Assembly: GCF_001884235.1 (NCBI RefSeq)
Contig: NZ_MAOI01000067.1
Location: 21,049-85,048, forward strand
Length of the DNA stretch: 64,000 bases
Source: Bacillus paramycoides
Lineage (GTDB): Bacteria; Bacillota; Bacilli; Bacillales; Bacillaceae_G
Direction: 5' to 3'
Shown: piece by piece, positions 1 to 8,701 of the stretch
Layout: every line of letters starts with the position of its first letter
Numbering within the stretch: position 1 is the stretch's first letter
Notes under the pieces: generated by a model
Seen by the model: only the letters and a program-made list of their open reading frames with translations
What the model was told of the DNA's origin: nothing
Database searches by the model: none
Made by a program: the position numbers and the translations under genes

Positions 1-80
1 GAGTTTGATTGTAAAGCGAATATGAAGAGAATATAAACGCTTCGTTCGTTAAGAGAGCGATATGAAAGGGCGGAAACAAA

Positions 81-641
81 TTGAAAAAAGGAATCATTTG
101 TTTCGTGTTTTCTAGTGTATTACTTAGCTCATGTTCATTTCAGCAAACGATGCAAGAAGAAAAAACATTTGTGGGAACAACAGGAGGGGCTATGGATCGT
201 GTTACTGATCCTATTCCGCTAAAAGAGCTTCCGACATATTTTCCGGCGAAGTTTAAGGTTCCAACGTTTTTACCTTATGACATTACGAGTGATGTGATGG
301 GGGAGGTAAGAACGATGGGAAAGAAGAATGCTGTCGTAACGATTAAATATAAGCAACAAGAGAAAGGAAGGCACGACTATATAGAATTAACAGTGGCAAA
401 CTTTTCTTACAGTTTTCCATACCTCGTAGAAGAGAATCGATTTCAAGAACAAATGAGGTTGAATAATGGAGCACCTGCTTATTTTAAAAATAAGGATGAT
501 TACGAACGAGGAGACGAATTTGCTACGCTTATATGGAAAGAGAAGGGAATTGAATATCAGCTATTATATCGTAATATAGATGAGAAAGATGAAGATGTGA
601 TCAAACAGAATCTACTGTACATTGCGAACAATATGGAATAA
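81..641 (+). CDS. Putative lipoprotein of unknown function
   Basis: A 186-residue protein that I do not recognise. It opens with a lipoprotein signal: basic start, hydrophobic stretch and a lipobox LLSSC with the acylated cysteine at residue 18, so the mature protein should be anchored outside the cytoplasmic membrane. The rest is hydrophilic, with mixed beta and charged segments and no catalytic motif that I can name. The start is a TTG preceded by a purine-rich ribosome site (AAAGGGCGG). The next start codon downstream would remove the signal peptide. A bidirectional terminator follows the stop. The role is unknown; lipoprotein status is well supported, function is not. Confidence 0.75.
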   Translation: MKKGIICFVFSSVLLSSCSFQQTMQEEKTFVGTTGGAMDRVTDPIPLKELPTYFPAKFKVPTFLPYDITSDVMGEVRTMGKKNAVVTIKYKQQEKGRHDYIELTVANFSYSFPYLVEENRFQEQMRLNNGAPAYFKNKDDYERGDEFATLIWKEKGIEYQLLYRNIDEKDEDVIKQNLLYIANNME

Positions 642-674
642 AAAAACTAGCTGAATGATACAGCTAGTTTTTTG
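641..674. terminator. Bidirectional Rho-independent terminator
   Basis: The stem AACTAGCTG / CAGCTAGTT is flanked by A and T runs on both sides. It ends the lipoprotein gene on the plus strand and the rhodanese gene on the minus strand. Confidence 0.85.
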
Positions 675-678
675 TATG

Positions 679-1062
679 TTATTTCTTTTTAATTTTGCCT
701 GTCCAAGATTTAAATCCACCTTGTAATTGGTAGAAATCTTTGTAGCCTTGTTTTTTTAAGTATTGTGCTGCACGACCTGTACGGAATCCGCTTTGGCAAT
801 ATAAATAAACAGGTTGATCTTGGCGAAGTTCTTTGTAGCGAAGGCGAATTTGTGATAATGGAATGTTACGCGCGCCTAAAATATGTCCCGCGTTAAATTC
901 ATCCGCTTCGCGAATATCGATAAGCTGTGCTTTACGGTAGCCAGCGCGAAATTCTTCTTCTGAAAGTGTTTTAATTAATTTTTTCTGATAGAAATACATC
1001 CATACAGTGTAGCCGATGAATGCTACAATTGCGACCAGTATAATAATCAAGTTTGTTGACAC
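679..1062 (-). CDS. yqhL: Membrane-anchored rhodanese-domain protein (YqhL family)
   Basis: This 127-residue protein has one N-terminal membrane segment (about residues 5-25) followed by a single rhodanese domain. The active-site loop CQSGFR places the catalytic cysteine at residue 89, so the sulfurtransferase fold has its persulfide-forming cysteine. Such domains move sulfane sulfur or sense oxidants; the actual substrate is unknown. The start is GTG with a GGGAG ribosome site upstream. It is divergent from the lipM gene, as in other Bacilli, where the same gene sits beside the octanoyltransferase. That neighbour also handles sulfur-containing cofactor chemistry, but a functional link is only inferred. 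Confidence 0.85.
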   Translation of the reverse strand: MSTNLIIILVAIVAFIGYTVWMYFYQKKLIKTLSEEEFRAGYRKAQLIDIREADEFNAGHILGARNIPLSQIRLRYKELRQDQPVYLYCQSGFRTGRAAQYLKKQGYKDFYQLQGGFKSWTGKIKKK

Positions 1063-1232
1063 GATTCTATCGCTCCCTTTTTTCTTATCCTACTTTCAAT
1101 ATTATAATGACCATATGTATTTATGCAACAGATTCATTTGTATATAAGAAGAAATTTCGTATTCTTTCACAAATTTTGTCGAATTTGGTAGACTAGAGAA
1201 TGTGAAAAATAATTGGTTATATGAGGTGCAGG

Positions 1233-2069
1233 ATGGGAAAAGAAAAATGGTGTTATATTAACTCTGGTCAATGTTCACCGGCATTTAATATGGCGTTAGA
1301 TGAATGTTTATTAAATTGGCAAAGTGAAAAGAAAATGCCACCAACAATTCGTTTTTATGAATGGGAAGTACCAACATTAACAGTTGGGTATTTCCAGCGT
1401 GTTGAAAAAGATATAAATATGGATGTAGTTAACGAAAAGAAATATGGATTCGTTCGTCGTCAAACAGGCGGCAGGGGTGTACTACATGACAAAGAATTAA
1501 CGTACAGTGTTATTGTGTCTGAAGATCATCCGAATATGCCAAAAACAGTTACAGAAGCATATCGCGTTATTTCGCAAGGCTTATTAGACGGGTTTAAGGC
1601 ATTAGGATTAGAAGCGTATTATGCAGTTCCGAAAACAGAAGCGGATCGTGAAAATTTGAAAAATCCGCGTTCAGGAGTATGTTTTGATGCACCGTCTTGG
1701 TATGAAATTGTAGTTGAAGGAAGAAAAATCGCAGGTAGTGCTCAAACACGTCAAAAAGGTGTTATCTTACAACACGGTTCTATTCCGTTAGAAATTGATT
1801 TAGATGAGTTATACGACCTATTTTTATTCCCAAATGAGCGAGTGAAAGAGCGCATGAAGAACATGTTTTCTTCTAAAGCGGTAGCGATTAACGAATTAAC
1901 AGATCGTACATTTACGATTGAACAGTTAATTAAAGCGTTTGAAGCTGGATTTGAAAAAGGATTAGATGTAGAGCTTGTACCGTATGAACTAACAGAAGAA
2001 CAACTTCATGAAGTTCAAACTTTAGCAAAAGAGAAGTACGAAAGTAATGATTGGAATTATAAAAAATAA
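1233..2069 (+). CDS. lipM: Octanoyl-[GcvH]:protein N-octanoyltransferase LipM
   Basis: LipM transfers octanoyl groups from acyl carrier protein to the lipoyl domain of GcvH, the first step of lipoate synthesis in Bacilli. The protein is 278 residues when started at the ATG at 1233, equal to the B. subtilis enzyme. An upstream ATG four codons earlier overlaps the ribosome site GAGGTG and is rejected. The BPL/LPL fold motifs [11 protein letters not shown] (about 75-85) and GRKIAGSAQ are present, and the catalytic Cys150 lies in SGVCFDAP. The product serves lipoylated complexes, including the branched-chain dehydrogenase encoded further along in this window. It appears monocistronic, with its own terminator. 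Confidence 0.93.
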   Translation: MGKEKWCYINSGQCSPAFNMALDECLLNWQSEKKMPPTIRFYEWEVPTLTVGYFQRVEKDINMDVVNEKKYGFVRRQTGGRGVLHDKELTYSVIVSEDHPNMPKTVTEAYRVISQGLLDGFKALGLEAYYAVPKTEADRENLKNPRSGVCFDAPSWYEIVVEGRKIAGSAQTRQKGVILQHGSIPLEIDLDELYDLFLFPNERVKERMKNMFSSKAVAINELTDRTFTIEQLIKAFEAGFEKGLDVELVPYELTEEQLHEVQTLAKEKYESNDWNYKK

Positions 2070-2098
2070 GGAGATGGCGACCGCCATCTCCTTATTTT
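2064..2098. terminator. Bidirectional Rho-independent terminator
   Basis: The stem AAGGAGATGGCG / CGCCATCTCCTT has a very small loop, with A-rich and T-rich flanks. It separates the convergent lipM gene and the proline-rich protein gene. Confidence 0.85.
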
Positions 2099-2940
2099 CA
2101 TAGTAAATTAAGTACTTTTTCTACTTTGATTCCTTTATCTTGTAAAGAACGAAGGCGGTTTACAACGTCCATAATTTCTTTATCGAATGTAACGCTAATA
2201 CCTTGGTTTTGTAGTTCTTCTTTTAATCCTTCAATAGAATCATCTATGTCGATGCCAAGCTCGTAATCTTGACAAACTTCAATTGTCTTTTTCACGAGTT
2301 TCACATAATTTTCTTGTAGTTTTGAATTTGTTTCAGTCAAAGCAGGTTGCTTCGGTTTTGCAGGAGTAACCGGCGCTGTCTCTTGCTTTGTAACTGGAGT
2401 AGATACTACTTTTTTCACAGGTGCTGGAGTAGATAGTTCTACAGCCGCTTCTACACTTACTGGCTTCGGTGTTGGTACCGGAGTAGGTTTAGGCTCTGCA
2501 GCAGGTGTTTCTACACGCATAACAGGCTTTGGAGCAGGTGTAACTGCTTTTGGAGCTTCTACAACCACTTCTTTTTTCGGAGTAGCTTCTACAACTGTTT
2601 CTTCTTGCTCAGCAGCTTCTTTATTTTCTTTGCTCCACATAACGCGTTCAATTTCTAGAGAAACATTGTTTTTGTTCATCGCTGTTAATGTAACTTTACC
2701 AACTTCAGCGTTCCCAGTGAAATCAACAATTTTATAAATGACACTCTTGTTCCAATCCACGTTTCCGCTCAAAAATAATTCTTCGTTACATTTCGGCGTT
2801 AAGCCCTCGATTTTAATTTCTGCGTTTACACCGTTTTCACTATATACCATAATTAGCGAAGCATTTACATCTTCGTCTGCTAACATTAGTTCACGTACCA
2901 TTTTGCCGGTGCGTACTTGCGTTTTCTTCTTAACTGACAT
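2098..2940 (-). CDS. Three-part protein with Pro/Val-rich linker, unknown function
   Basis: A 280-residue protein that I do not recognise. No signal peptide or membrane segment is visible, so it is probably cytoplasmic or spore-associated. Residues 1-107 look like a beta-rich domain. Residues about 108-200 form a low-complexity linker made of repeated TPAPKPV, VVEAPK and PTPVPTPKPV-like units. Residues about 200-280 form a charged, helix-prone C-terminal domain. Start choice: ATG at 2940 follows GAGAGGAG at good distance, while the upstream TTG does not. It is convergent with lipM and divergent from the broken splB gene. The architecture suggests an adaptor or structural protein; this is inference only. 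Confidence 0.8.
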   Translation of the reverse strand: MSVKKKTQVRTGKMVRELMLADEDVNASLIMVYSENGVNAEIKIEGLTPKCNEELFLSGNVDWNKSVIYKIVDFTGNAEVGKVTLTAMNKNNVSLEIERVMWSKENKEAAEQEETVVEATPKKEVVVEAPKAVTPAPKPVMRVETPAAEPKPTPVPTPKPVSVEAAVELSTPAPVKKVVSTPVTKQETAPVTPAKPKQPALTETNSKLQENYVKLVKKTIEVCQDYELGIDIDDSIEGLKEELQNQGISVTFDKEIMDVVNRLRSLQDKGIKVEKVLNLL

Positions 2941-3210
2941 CAAATTTCTCCTCTCAAAAATTCAGTAATAATAAAAAAATCGTATAACGAAAAATAATTG
3001 CTCACGAAGATTTATGATACCGATAATAAAAGCATCACGTCAACAATTAACTTTAATTATTTTGCATTTTTCTTATTTTCTTTATGAAATTTTTCAATTT
3101 GTAAAATTAGACAAAAGAAAAGCAGCCTTTTTAAGGGCTGTTAAAACGTGGGAAACTTTAGTGTGTGTTTATTTTTCATTGCTTTTCATAACTAACGAGA
3201 GAAGGTAATT

Positions 3211-3688
3211 ATGAAACCATTTATGCCAAAGCTCGGTTATTTTGAACCAGGAACATCACCATTTGAAGAACGCATTGAGGCTGCTCGTAAAGTAGCAGGG
3301 GCTGGTTATCCAATTAGCTTTATTGTTGCACCAATTTATATGCATGAAGGGTGGAAAGAAGGATACCGTGAATTGTTTGAACGATTATACAATGCGTTGA
3401 AAGACATGAAGATACCAAATTTAACGTTCGAATTAATTCGACATCGCTATACAAAACCGGCAAAAAAAGTCATTCAAGAGCGTTTTCCAAATACGAAGCT
3501 TGAAATGGATGAAGAGAAGCGGAAATATAAATGCGGACGATACGGTATTGGGAAATATGTATATAAAAAAGATGATGCAGAAGTATTGGAAGGAACAATA
3601 AGAGGTTATATATGAGTATTTTCCTGATGCAGAAATTCAATATTTTACATATGGGGAATCTGTATTCTTTTTTGTTTTACGTATTTAG
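3211..3688 (+). pseudogene. splB: Spore photoproduct lyase gene, internal deletion plus 3' frameshift
   Basis: The reading frame starts like SplB (MKPFMPKL.YFEP), then jumps directly to the C-terminal third of the same family (FEPGTSPFEERIEAA onward, through KYKCGRYGIGKYVY). The roughly 200 residues between them, including the radical-SAM CxxxCxxC cluster, are missing. Both flanks encode FEP, so the junction fits a deletion between short repeats. Near 3607-3613 the frame is lost a second time: codon 135 is TGA, while the +1 frame continues with the expected YEYFPDAEIQYFT to a stop at 3688. A strong ribosome site (GAGAAGG) remains. Intact SplB repairs UV spore photoproduct during germination; this copy cannot. 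The family assignment is by recalled homology. Confidence 0.85.
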
Positions 3689-4211
<523 letters not shown>

Positions 4212-4213
<2 letters not shown>

Positions 4214-4242
4214 GGGGAACGTGTGGCGTTTCCTTTTTTATT
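4212..4242 (+). terminator. Terminator after mntR
   Basis: A ten-pair stem (AAGGGGAACG / CGTTTCCTTT, two G-U pairs) with a five-base loop is followed by a T run. It overlaps the last base of the coding region. Confidence 0.75.
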
Positions 4243-4266
4243 TAAATCGAAAAGGGCGGGAAAATA

Positions 4267-4914
4267 ATGAAAGCAATTATTTTTGATTTTGATGGATTAA
4301 TTGTGGACACTGAAACAATATGGTTTCACTCTTTCAGAGATGCTGTTCGTGAATACGGTGGAGAGTTACCCTTAGAAGAATTTGCAAAATGTATTGGAAC
4401 GACAGATGAAGTGCTTTATGCATATTTAAAAGAGCAATTAAAAGAAAAATTTAACGAGCATGCATTAAAGGAAAAAGTAACAACTTTACATAAAGAGAAA
4501 ATGAAAATACCAAAAGCACGTGACGGGGTAAAAGAATATTTAGAAGAAGCGAGAGAACTTGGGTTGAAAATCGCATTAGCCTCTAGTTCCTCTAAAGAGT
4601 GGGTTGTTCGTTTTTTAGAAGAGCTACAGATTAGAGAGTATTTTGAAGTGATTAAAACGAGAGAAGATGTCGAGAAGGTAAAACCAGATCCAGCTCTTTA
4701 TAGGATTGCGATAGAAGAATTAGGAATTGAACTGTCAGAAGCTGTTGTATTTGAAGATTCATTAAATGGATTGAAAGCAGCGATTGCAGCCGGATTAAAA
4801 TGTGTCATCGTGCCTAATGATGTGACAAGAAATTTACAATTTGAAAACCATCACCTTCGTATCGAAAGTATGAAAGAAAAAAGTTTGAAAGAAGTGCTGC
4901 AACATATAAAGTGA
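4267..4914 (+). CDS. HAD-superfamily hydrolase, subfamily IA (YhcW-like)
   Basis: A 215-residue haloacid-dehalogenase-type phosphatase. Motif I is DFDGLIVDTE with nucleophile Asp7 and acid Asp9. Motif II is the serine of ALASSSS. The motif III lysine is in VKPDP, and motif IV is FEDSLNG. A helical cap lies between motifs I and II, which marks subfamily IA (phosphoglycolate phosphatase, beta-phosphoglucomutase and sugar phosphatases). The substrate cannot be read from sequence. The ribosome site is AAAGGGCGGG. The TGA stop lies inside a bcr1 remnant, so the insertion event may have reset the C-terminus. Confidence 0.85.
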   Translation: MKAIIFDFDGLIVDTETIWFHSFRDAVREYGGELPLEEFAKCIGTTDEVLYAYLKEQLKEKFNEHALKEKVTTLHKEKMKIPKARDGVKEYLEEARELGLKIALASSSSKEWVVRFLEELQIREYFEVIKTREDVEKVKPDPALYRIAIEELGIELSEAVVFEDSLNGLKAAIAAGLKCVIVPNDVTRNLQFENHHLRIESMKEKSLKEVLQHIK

Positions 4915-4968
4915 AACTTTAATCAGTGGGGGTCTCATCCCCACTGATTATAAGCCACACTAATCGTG
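4906..4968 (-). repeat. Truncated bcr1 element (remnant)
   Basis: Read on the minus strand, this matches the 3' part of the two complete bcr1 copies: CCAATCGG-like start, a TAATCAGTGGGG stem-loop, then AAGTTTCACTTTAT. About the first 90 bases of the element are missing. The stem AATCAGTGGGG / CCCCACTGATT is preserved. The terminal ATAAA and following GTGA overlap the last codons and stop of the HAD hydrolase gene. Confidence 0.75.
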
Positions 4969-4969
4969 A

Positions 4970-5012
4970 AAAAAAGACCGTATTTCCTAAAAGGAAGCAC
5001 GGTCTTTCTTTT
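4970..5012. terminator. Bidirectional terminator
   Basis: The stem AAAGACCGT / ACGGTCTTT encloses a second small stem TTCC / GGAA and is flanked by A and T runs. It overlaps the final codons of the minus-strand YqhP gene. Confidence 0.75.
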
Positions 5013-5388
5013 TGTTTTTTTTACCTTCAATGACAGTTAAATGAGATTGTTTTCTTTTTCGTTTCAACGATGGAGAATTACCCTTTTTCCCCTTGTCATC
5101 AGAAGCATTCCGTTTCAAGAAAGAATTGCTTAGGGGTGCTACATTTTGTTTCCCGTGTTTGCGGTTCGATTGTTTTGCAGCACGCTTATAGGAGCTTTGC
5201 GAATTTGCAGAGCCACTAGAGTTTGTAAACATTTTGTAGAGTAAGTAAAAGATACCGACGACAGCCAACATGATACCAATGTTTTTTAACACTCCCATTG
5301 GATCTGTAATAACAGATGAAACAAGGCCGAATATTGCTAATCCGATAATAAGTACAAATATAGCGAATGTAAACGAACGACCGTTCAT
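4987..5388 (-). CDS. yqhP: Small membrane protein with basic tail, SA1362/YqhP family
   Basis: A 133-residue protein with two membrane segments (about residues 5-25 and 35-55) followed by a long, strongly basic, low-complexity cytoplasmic tail rich in Lys, Ser and Asn. The start is the ATG at 5388, eight bases after AGGAGG; an upstream in-frame GTG overlaps the ribosome site. Its position between mntR and yqhQ matches yqhP of B. subtilis. The function is unknown. The basic tail could contact nucleic acid or acidic lipid heads, which is inference. Confidence 0.8.
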   Translation of the reverse strand: MNGRSFTFAIFVLIIGLAIFGLVSSVITDPMGVLKNIGIMLAVVGIFYLLYKMFTNSSGSANSQSSYKRAAKQSNRKHGKQNVAPLSNSFLKRNASDDKGKKGNSPSLKRKRKQSHLTVIEGKKNKKKDRASF

Positions 5389-5467
5389 AAGGGACACCTC
5401 CTAAAAACATATATTAAAATTAGTATATTAACGATGAGGAAAGGAGTTGAACACCATTTTTAAATAA

Positions 5468-6388
5468 TTATTGTTTGTTTTCTAAACGTAATAATTCTTC
5501 AAACGATGCGATTGCAACTTCCGCTTGATCATCTGTTGGTTCTTTCGTTGTTAATAGTTGCAGCCATAATCCGGGATATCCAAGTACTCGTAAAACAGGA
5601 ATATCTCGTAATCGATTGGTAAATTGTAATACTTCAAAAGAAATGCCGAGAACAACTGGAATTAATAAAATTCGGTTTACTACCCTGGCCCAAAGCGGAT
5701 CTGTAGGGACGAGGAAATAGACAAACATTCCAATAATGACCGTAAATATAATAAAACTACTGCCACAGCGATAATGGAGGCGAGTTTGCTTTTGAACATT
5801 TTCTACAGTCAGTGGAAGGTTATTCTCATAAGCATTGATTACTTTATGTTCTGCACCGTGGTACTGAAATACCCGCTTAATAAGTGGGGTTAAAGAAATA
5901 AAGTATATATAGCTCAATAATAGCATGAGCTTAATGACACTTTCGACAATGATTTGCCCCGTATGAGATGGGAAAATCGGTCTCGTTAATTCAGCTAAAA
6001 GTGCAGGAACTGCTGTGAAAATTACTTTACCGAATATGAACGATAAAACGCCAACTGCTGCAACTCCTAATACCATCGTTAATTTTGATTGTTCTTCTTT
6101 TTTATTTGCAAATTGTTCATCATCTTCTGGGTGGACATCAAATCGTTCTGAAGCAAAGTTTAAATGTTTCGCTCCATTCGCACTTGCATCCACAATAGCG
6201 GCAATACCTCGTAAAAATGGAATTTTCTTTAGTATAGATAATGCTTTATTACGAACGCGTGGTAAACGATAAAATTCAATCGATTTATCTTTACGACGAA
6301 CCGCTGTAACAGTATATTCTCTACCGCCAAACATAACTCCTTCTATGACTGCCTGTCCGCCATATATTTGTTTTGACTCTTCTGCCAT
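5468..6388 (-). CDS. yqhQ: DUF1385 multi-pass membrane protein YqhQ
   Basis: A 306-residue member of the DUF1385 family. The diagnostic N-terminal IYGGQAVIEGVMFGG is present, as are the central FQYHGAEHKVINAYE and HYRCGSSFIIFTVIIG motifs and four to five membrane segments. The conserved histidines and cysteine in HGAEHK and RCG suggest a metal or cofactor site, but no activity is established. Start: the ATG at 6388 fits the family N-terminus; the longer frame to 6478 adds 30 residues with no family support. It is divergent from yqhR. Confidence 0.88.
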   Translation of the reverse strand: MAEESKQIYGGQAVIEGVMFGGREYTVTAVRRKDKSIEFYRLPRVRNKALSILKKIPFLRGIAAIVDASANGAKHLNFASERFDVHPEDDEQFANKKEEQSKLTMVLGVAAVGVLSFIFGKVIFTAVPALLAELTRPIFPSHTGQIIVESVIKLMLLLSYIYFISLTPLIKRVFQYHGAEHKVINAYENNLPLTVENVQKQTRLHYRCGSSFIIFTVIIGMFVYFLVPTDPLWARVVNRILLIPVVLGISFEVLQFTNRLRDIPVLRVLGYPGLWLQLLTTKEPTDDQAEVAIASFEELLRLENKQ

Positions 6389-6632
6389 GTTAACACCAAC
6401 CTGTATTTGTTTCTCTCTTATGTAGAAAAAGAGGTAATTGTCGTACTTGGTTCTGTCAGATTGAAATAAGACAATCACCGAGTTTCCTTTATTTTATCGA
6501 CAAATACAAGCGGATGACAAGGGGAAATGTTACGAGAGTCGGACATTTCTTATTCTTTTTATAGACAAATTTTGCAGGATTTAAACATGCTTCAAAATAG
6601 TTTCGGGCATACTATTGAGCGGAGGTGTCAAT

Positions 6633-7118
6633 GTGAATCAAGAACAATCAACAATAAGGAACTTTGTACAGATTGGTTTATTTGGTGGCTTATTTTGGGG
6701 AGGTATATGGTATTTCCTTCATATATTTTCATTTACAGAAGCTGGCCCTAACTATTTACTTTTACCGTTTGCATTTGGAAATTGGAAAGAAGGGGTTTGG
6801 GGGAATTTGCTAGGTATCGTTTGTATGGGACTCCTTTCAATTTTAGTGGCATTTCTCTATAAAGCTCTTTTTAAAAAGTTTGAAGGAGTATTACCTGGCA
6901 TACTATACGGTTTATTTTGGTGGGCGTTATTATTTTTAGGGATGGGGCTAATGGCACCCGTTATTAAAAGTGCACTCCATTTACCGAAAGGAACAATTGT
7001 AACGACAGTATGTATCTTTATATTATATGGTGTTTTTATTTCGTACTCTGTATCATTCGAATCGAATAATACAAATAGAGGAGAAGGGCTCGAGAAGACA
7101 AACTATTCAAATAAGTGA
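6633..7118 (+). CDS. yqhR: Conserved membrane protein YqhR
   Basis: A 161-residue protein with four predicted membrane helices and little soluble mass. The start is GTG at 6633, placed after GGAGG (6621-6625); the earlier TTG at 6615 lies upstream of that ribosome site and is rejected. The order yqhR-aroQ-pepQ-efp is conserved in Bacilli. Synteny gives the family name; no function is known. It ends 55 bases before aroQ and probably shares a transcript with it. Confidence 0.82.
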   Translation: MNQEQSTIRNFVQIGLFGGLFWGGIWYFLHIFSFTEAGPNYLLLPFAFGNWKEGVWGNLLGIVCMGLLSILVAFLYKALFKKFEGVLPGILYGLFWWALLFLGMGLMAPVIKSALHLPKGTIVTTVCIFILYGVFISYSVSFESNNTNRGEGLEKTNYSNK

Positions 7119-7173
7119 TTCCTATGTTAAAATGTCGTATAGACATTCTTTAATATTAAGGAGTTTTAAGAAA

Positions 7174-7614
7174 ATGAAAAAGTTACTCCTCGTAAACGGT
7201 CCTAACCTAAATCGTCTTGGTGTCAGGGAAGTAAATGTATACGGAAAAGGAACGTTAGCGACGCTTGAAACAGATATGAAACAAGAAGCAGAAAAAATGG
7301 GAGTGGAGTTAGAATGTTTTCAATCGAATCATGAAGGAGCTATTATTGATATTATTCATGAGGCGGATGACATATATGAAGGAATCATTCTAAATCCGGG
7401 TGCATTTACGCATTATAGCTACGCGATTCGGGATGCTATCGCAAGCGTTTCGATTCCAGTTATTGAAGTACATATTTCTAACATTCATCAACGTGAGTCG
7501 TTTCGTCATGAATCTGTGACAGCGGCTGTTTGTGCGGGACAAATTGTTGGATTTGGTTTTTATGGCTATAAGCTAGCGCTATTTGCATTAATGGAGAAAT
7601 TGAGGGAGGCATAA
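7174..7614 (+). CDS. aroQ: 3-dehydroquinate dehydratase, type II
   Basis: AroQ dehydrates 3-dehydroquinate to 3-dehydroshikimate in the shikimate pathway. The protein is 146 residues, usual for the small dodecameric type II enzyme. Visible motifs are NGPNLNRLG (8-16), the flexible active-site loop with Tyr23, SNHEG (51-55), NPGAFTHYSYA (74-84) and EVHISN with the catalytic His100. The ATG at 7174 has AAGGAG upstream; the frame is open further upstream but without family homology. It lies four bases before pepQ, so the two are co-transcribed. Confidence 0.95.
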   Translation: MKKLLLVNGPNLNRLGVREVNVYGKGTLATLETDMKQEAEKMGVELECFQSNHEGAIIDIIHEADDIYEGIILNPGAFTHYSYAIRDAIASVSIPVIEVHISNIHQRESFRHESVTAAVCAGQIVGFGFYGYKLALFALMEKLREA

Positions 7615-7618
7615 AGTA

Positions 7619-8680
7619 ATGGAAAAGATCGAGAGATTAAGAAGTGCGTTTGATGAGGCTGGTATTGACGGTATCGTATTAACGAATGAACATAGCCGTA
7701 GATATATGGCGAATTTCACAGGAACAGCTGGAGTTGTACTAATTTCAAAAGAGCGTGCTCTATTTATTACTGATTTCCGTTATGTAGAGCAAGCTAGTAA
7801 GCAAGCGGTTGGATATGAAATCGTGCAACACACAGGCCTAATTCTTGATGAAGTTGCGAAACAAGTAAAAGAACTTGGAATTCAAAAGCTAGGCTTTGAG
7901 CAAGATACCCTTACATATAGCTCTTACGTAACGCATAATGAAGCGATTGAAGCTGAATTCATCCCAACTTCTGGGCTTGTAGAAAAGTTACGCTTGATAA
8001 AGACTGATTCAGAGATTAAGATATTAAAGGAAGCTGCACAGATTGCAGATGCTGCCTTTGAGCATATTCTATCATTCATTCGCCCGGGAGTATCTGAAAT
8101 TGAAGTGTCAAATGAACTTGAATTTTTCATGAGAAAACAAGGAGCAACATCTTCTTCGTTTGATATTATCGTTGCTTCAGGTCTTCGTTCGGCATTACCG
8201 CACGGCGTGGCATCTGAAAAAGTGATAGAAAAAGGAGATTTCGTTACATTAGACTTCGGCGCTTATTACAAAGGATATTGCTCTGATATTACTCGTACGA
8301 TTGCAGTCGGTGAACCATCTGATAAATTAAAAGAAATTTATAATATCGTTTTAGAAGCACAACTACGTGGTGTGAACGGTATTAAAGCTGGTTTAACAGG
8401 CCGTGAAGCTGATGCATTAACGCGTGATTACATAACGGAAAAAGGATATGGTGAATACTTCGGACACTCTACTGGTCATGGAATCGGTCTTGAAATCCAT
8501 GAAGCACCAGGTTTAGCGTTCCGTTCTGATACAGTACTTGAACCAGGTATGGCTGTAACAGTAGAACCAGGTATTTATATTCCAGGTATTGGCGGCGTAC
8601 GTATTGAAGATGATATCATTGTAACGAGTGAAGGTAATGAGGTAATTACGAAATCACCAAAAGAACTTATTATTTTGTAA
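7619..8680 (+). CDS. pepQ: Xaa-Pro dipeptidase / aminopeptidase P-like (M24B)
   Basis: A 353-residue metallopeptidase of family M24B that removes residues next to proline. The N-terminal creatinase-type domain (about 1-125) is followed by the pita-bread catalytic domain. The five metal ligands are visible in order: Asp in LDFGAYY, Asp in CSDITRT, His in GHGIGLEIHE, Glu in VEPGIYI and Glu in GGVRIEDD. The start follows GGGAGG directly after aroQ. Placement next to efp is conserved, and EF-P acts on polyproline stretches, a suggestive proline theme. The equivalent B. subtilis gene is yqhT. Confidence 0.92.
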   Translation: MEKIERLRSAFDEAGIDGIVLTNEHSRRYMANFTGTAGVVLISKERALFITDFRYVEQASKQAVGYEIVQHTGLILDEVAKQVKELGIQKLGFEQDTLTYSSYVTHNEAIEAEFIPTSGLVEKLRLIKTDSEIKILKEAAQIADAAFEHILSFIRPGVSEIEVSNELEFFMRKQGATSSSFDIIVASGLRSALPHGVASEKVIEKGDFVTLDFGAYYKGYCSDITRTIAVGEPSDKLKEIYNIVLEAQLRGVNGIKAGLTGREADALTRDYITEKGYGEYFGHSTGHGIGLEIHEAPGLAFRSDTVLEPGMAVTVEPGIYIPGIGGVRIEDDIIVTSEGNEVITKSPKELIIL

Positions 8681-8701
8681 TACACAGGAGGATTTTTTTA
8701 C

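Noticed and set aside
1-80. First 80 bases checked for the end of another gene or RNA
   Set aside because: Too short to place; only the ribosome site of the lipoprotein gene is clear.
3119-3145. Hairpin AGCAGCCT / GGGCTGTT upstream of splB considered as a terminator
   Set aside because: No T run on the plus strand and no gene upstream that needs it.
3014-3208. Open frame of 64 codons before splB
   Set aside because: No ribosome site, odd composition and no family; it fills the splB upstream region by chance.
6527-6751. Open frame of 74 codons overlapping yqhR
   Set aside because: Overlaps the real gene in another frame and lacks a ribosome site.
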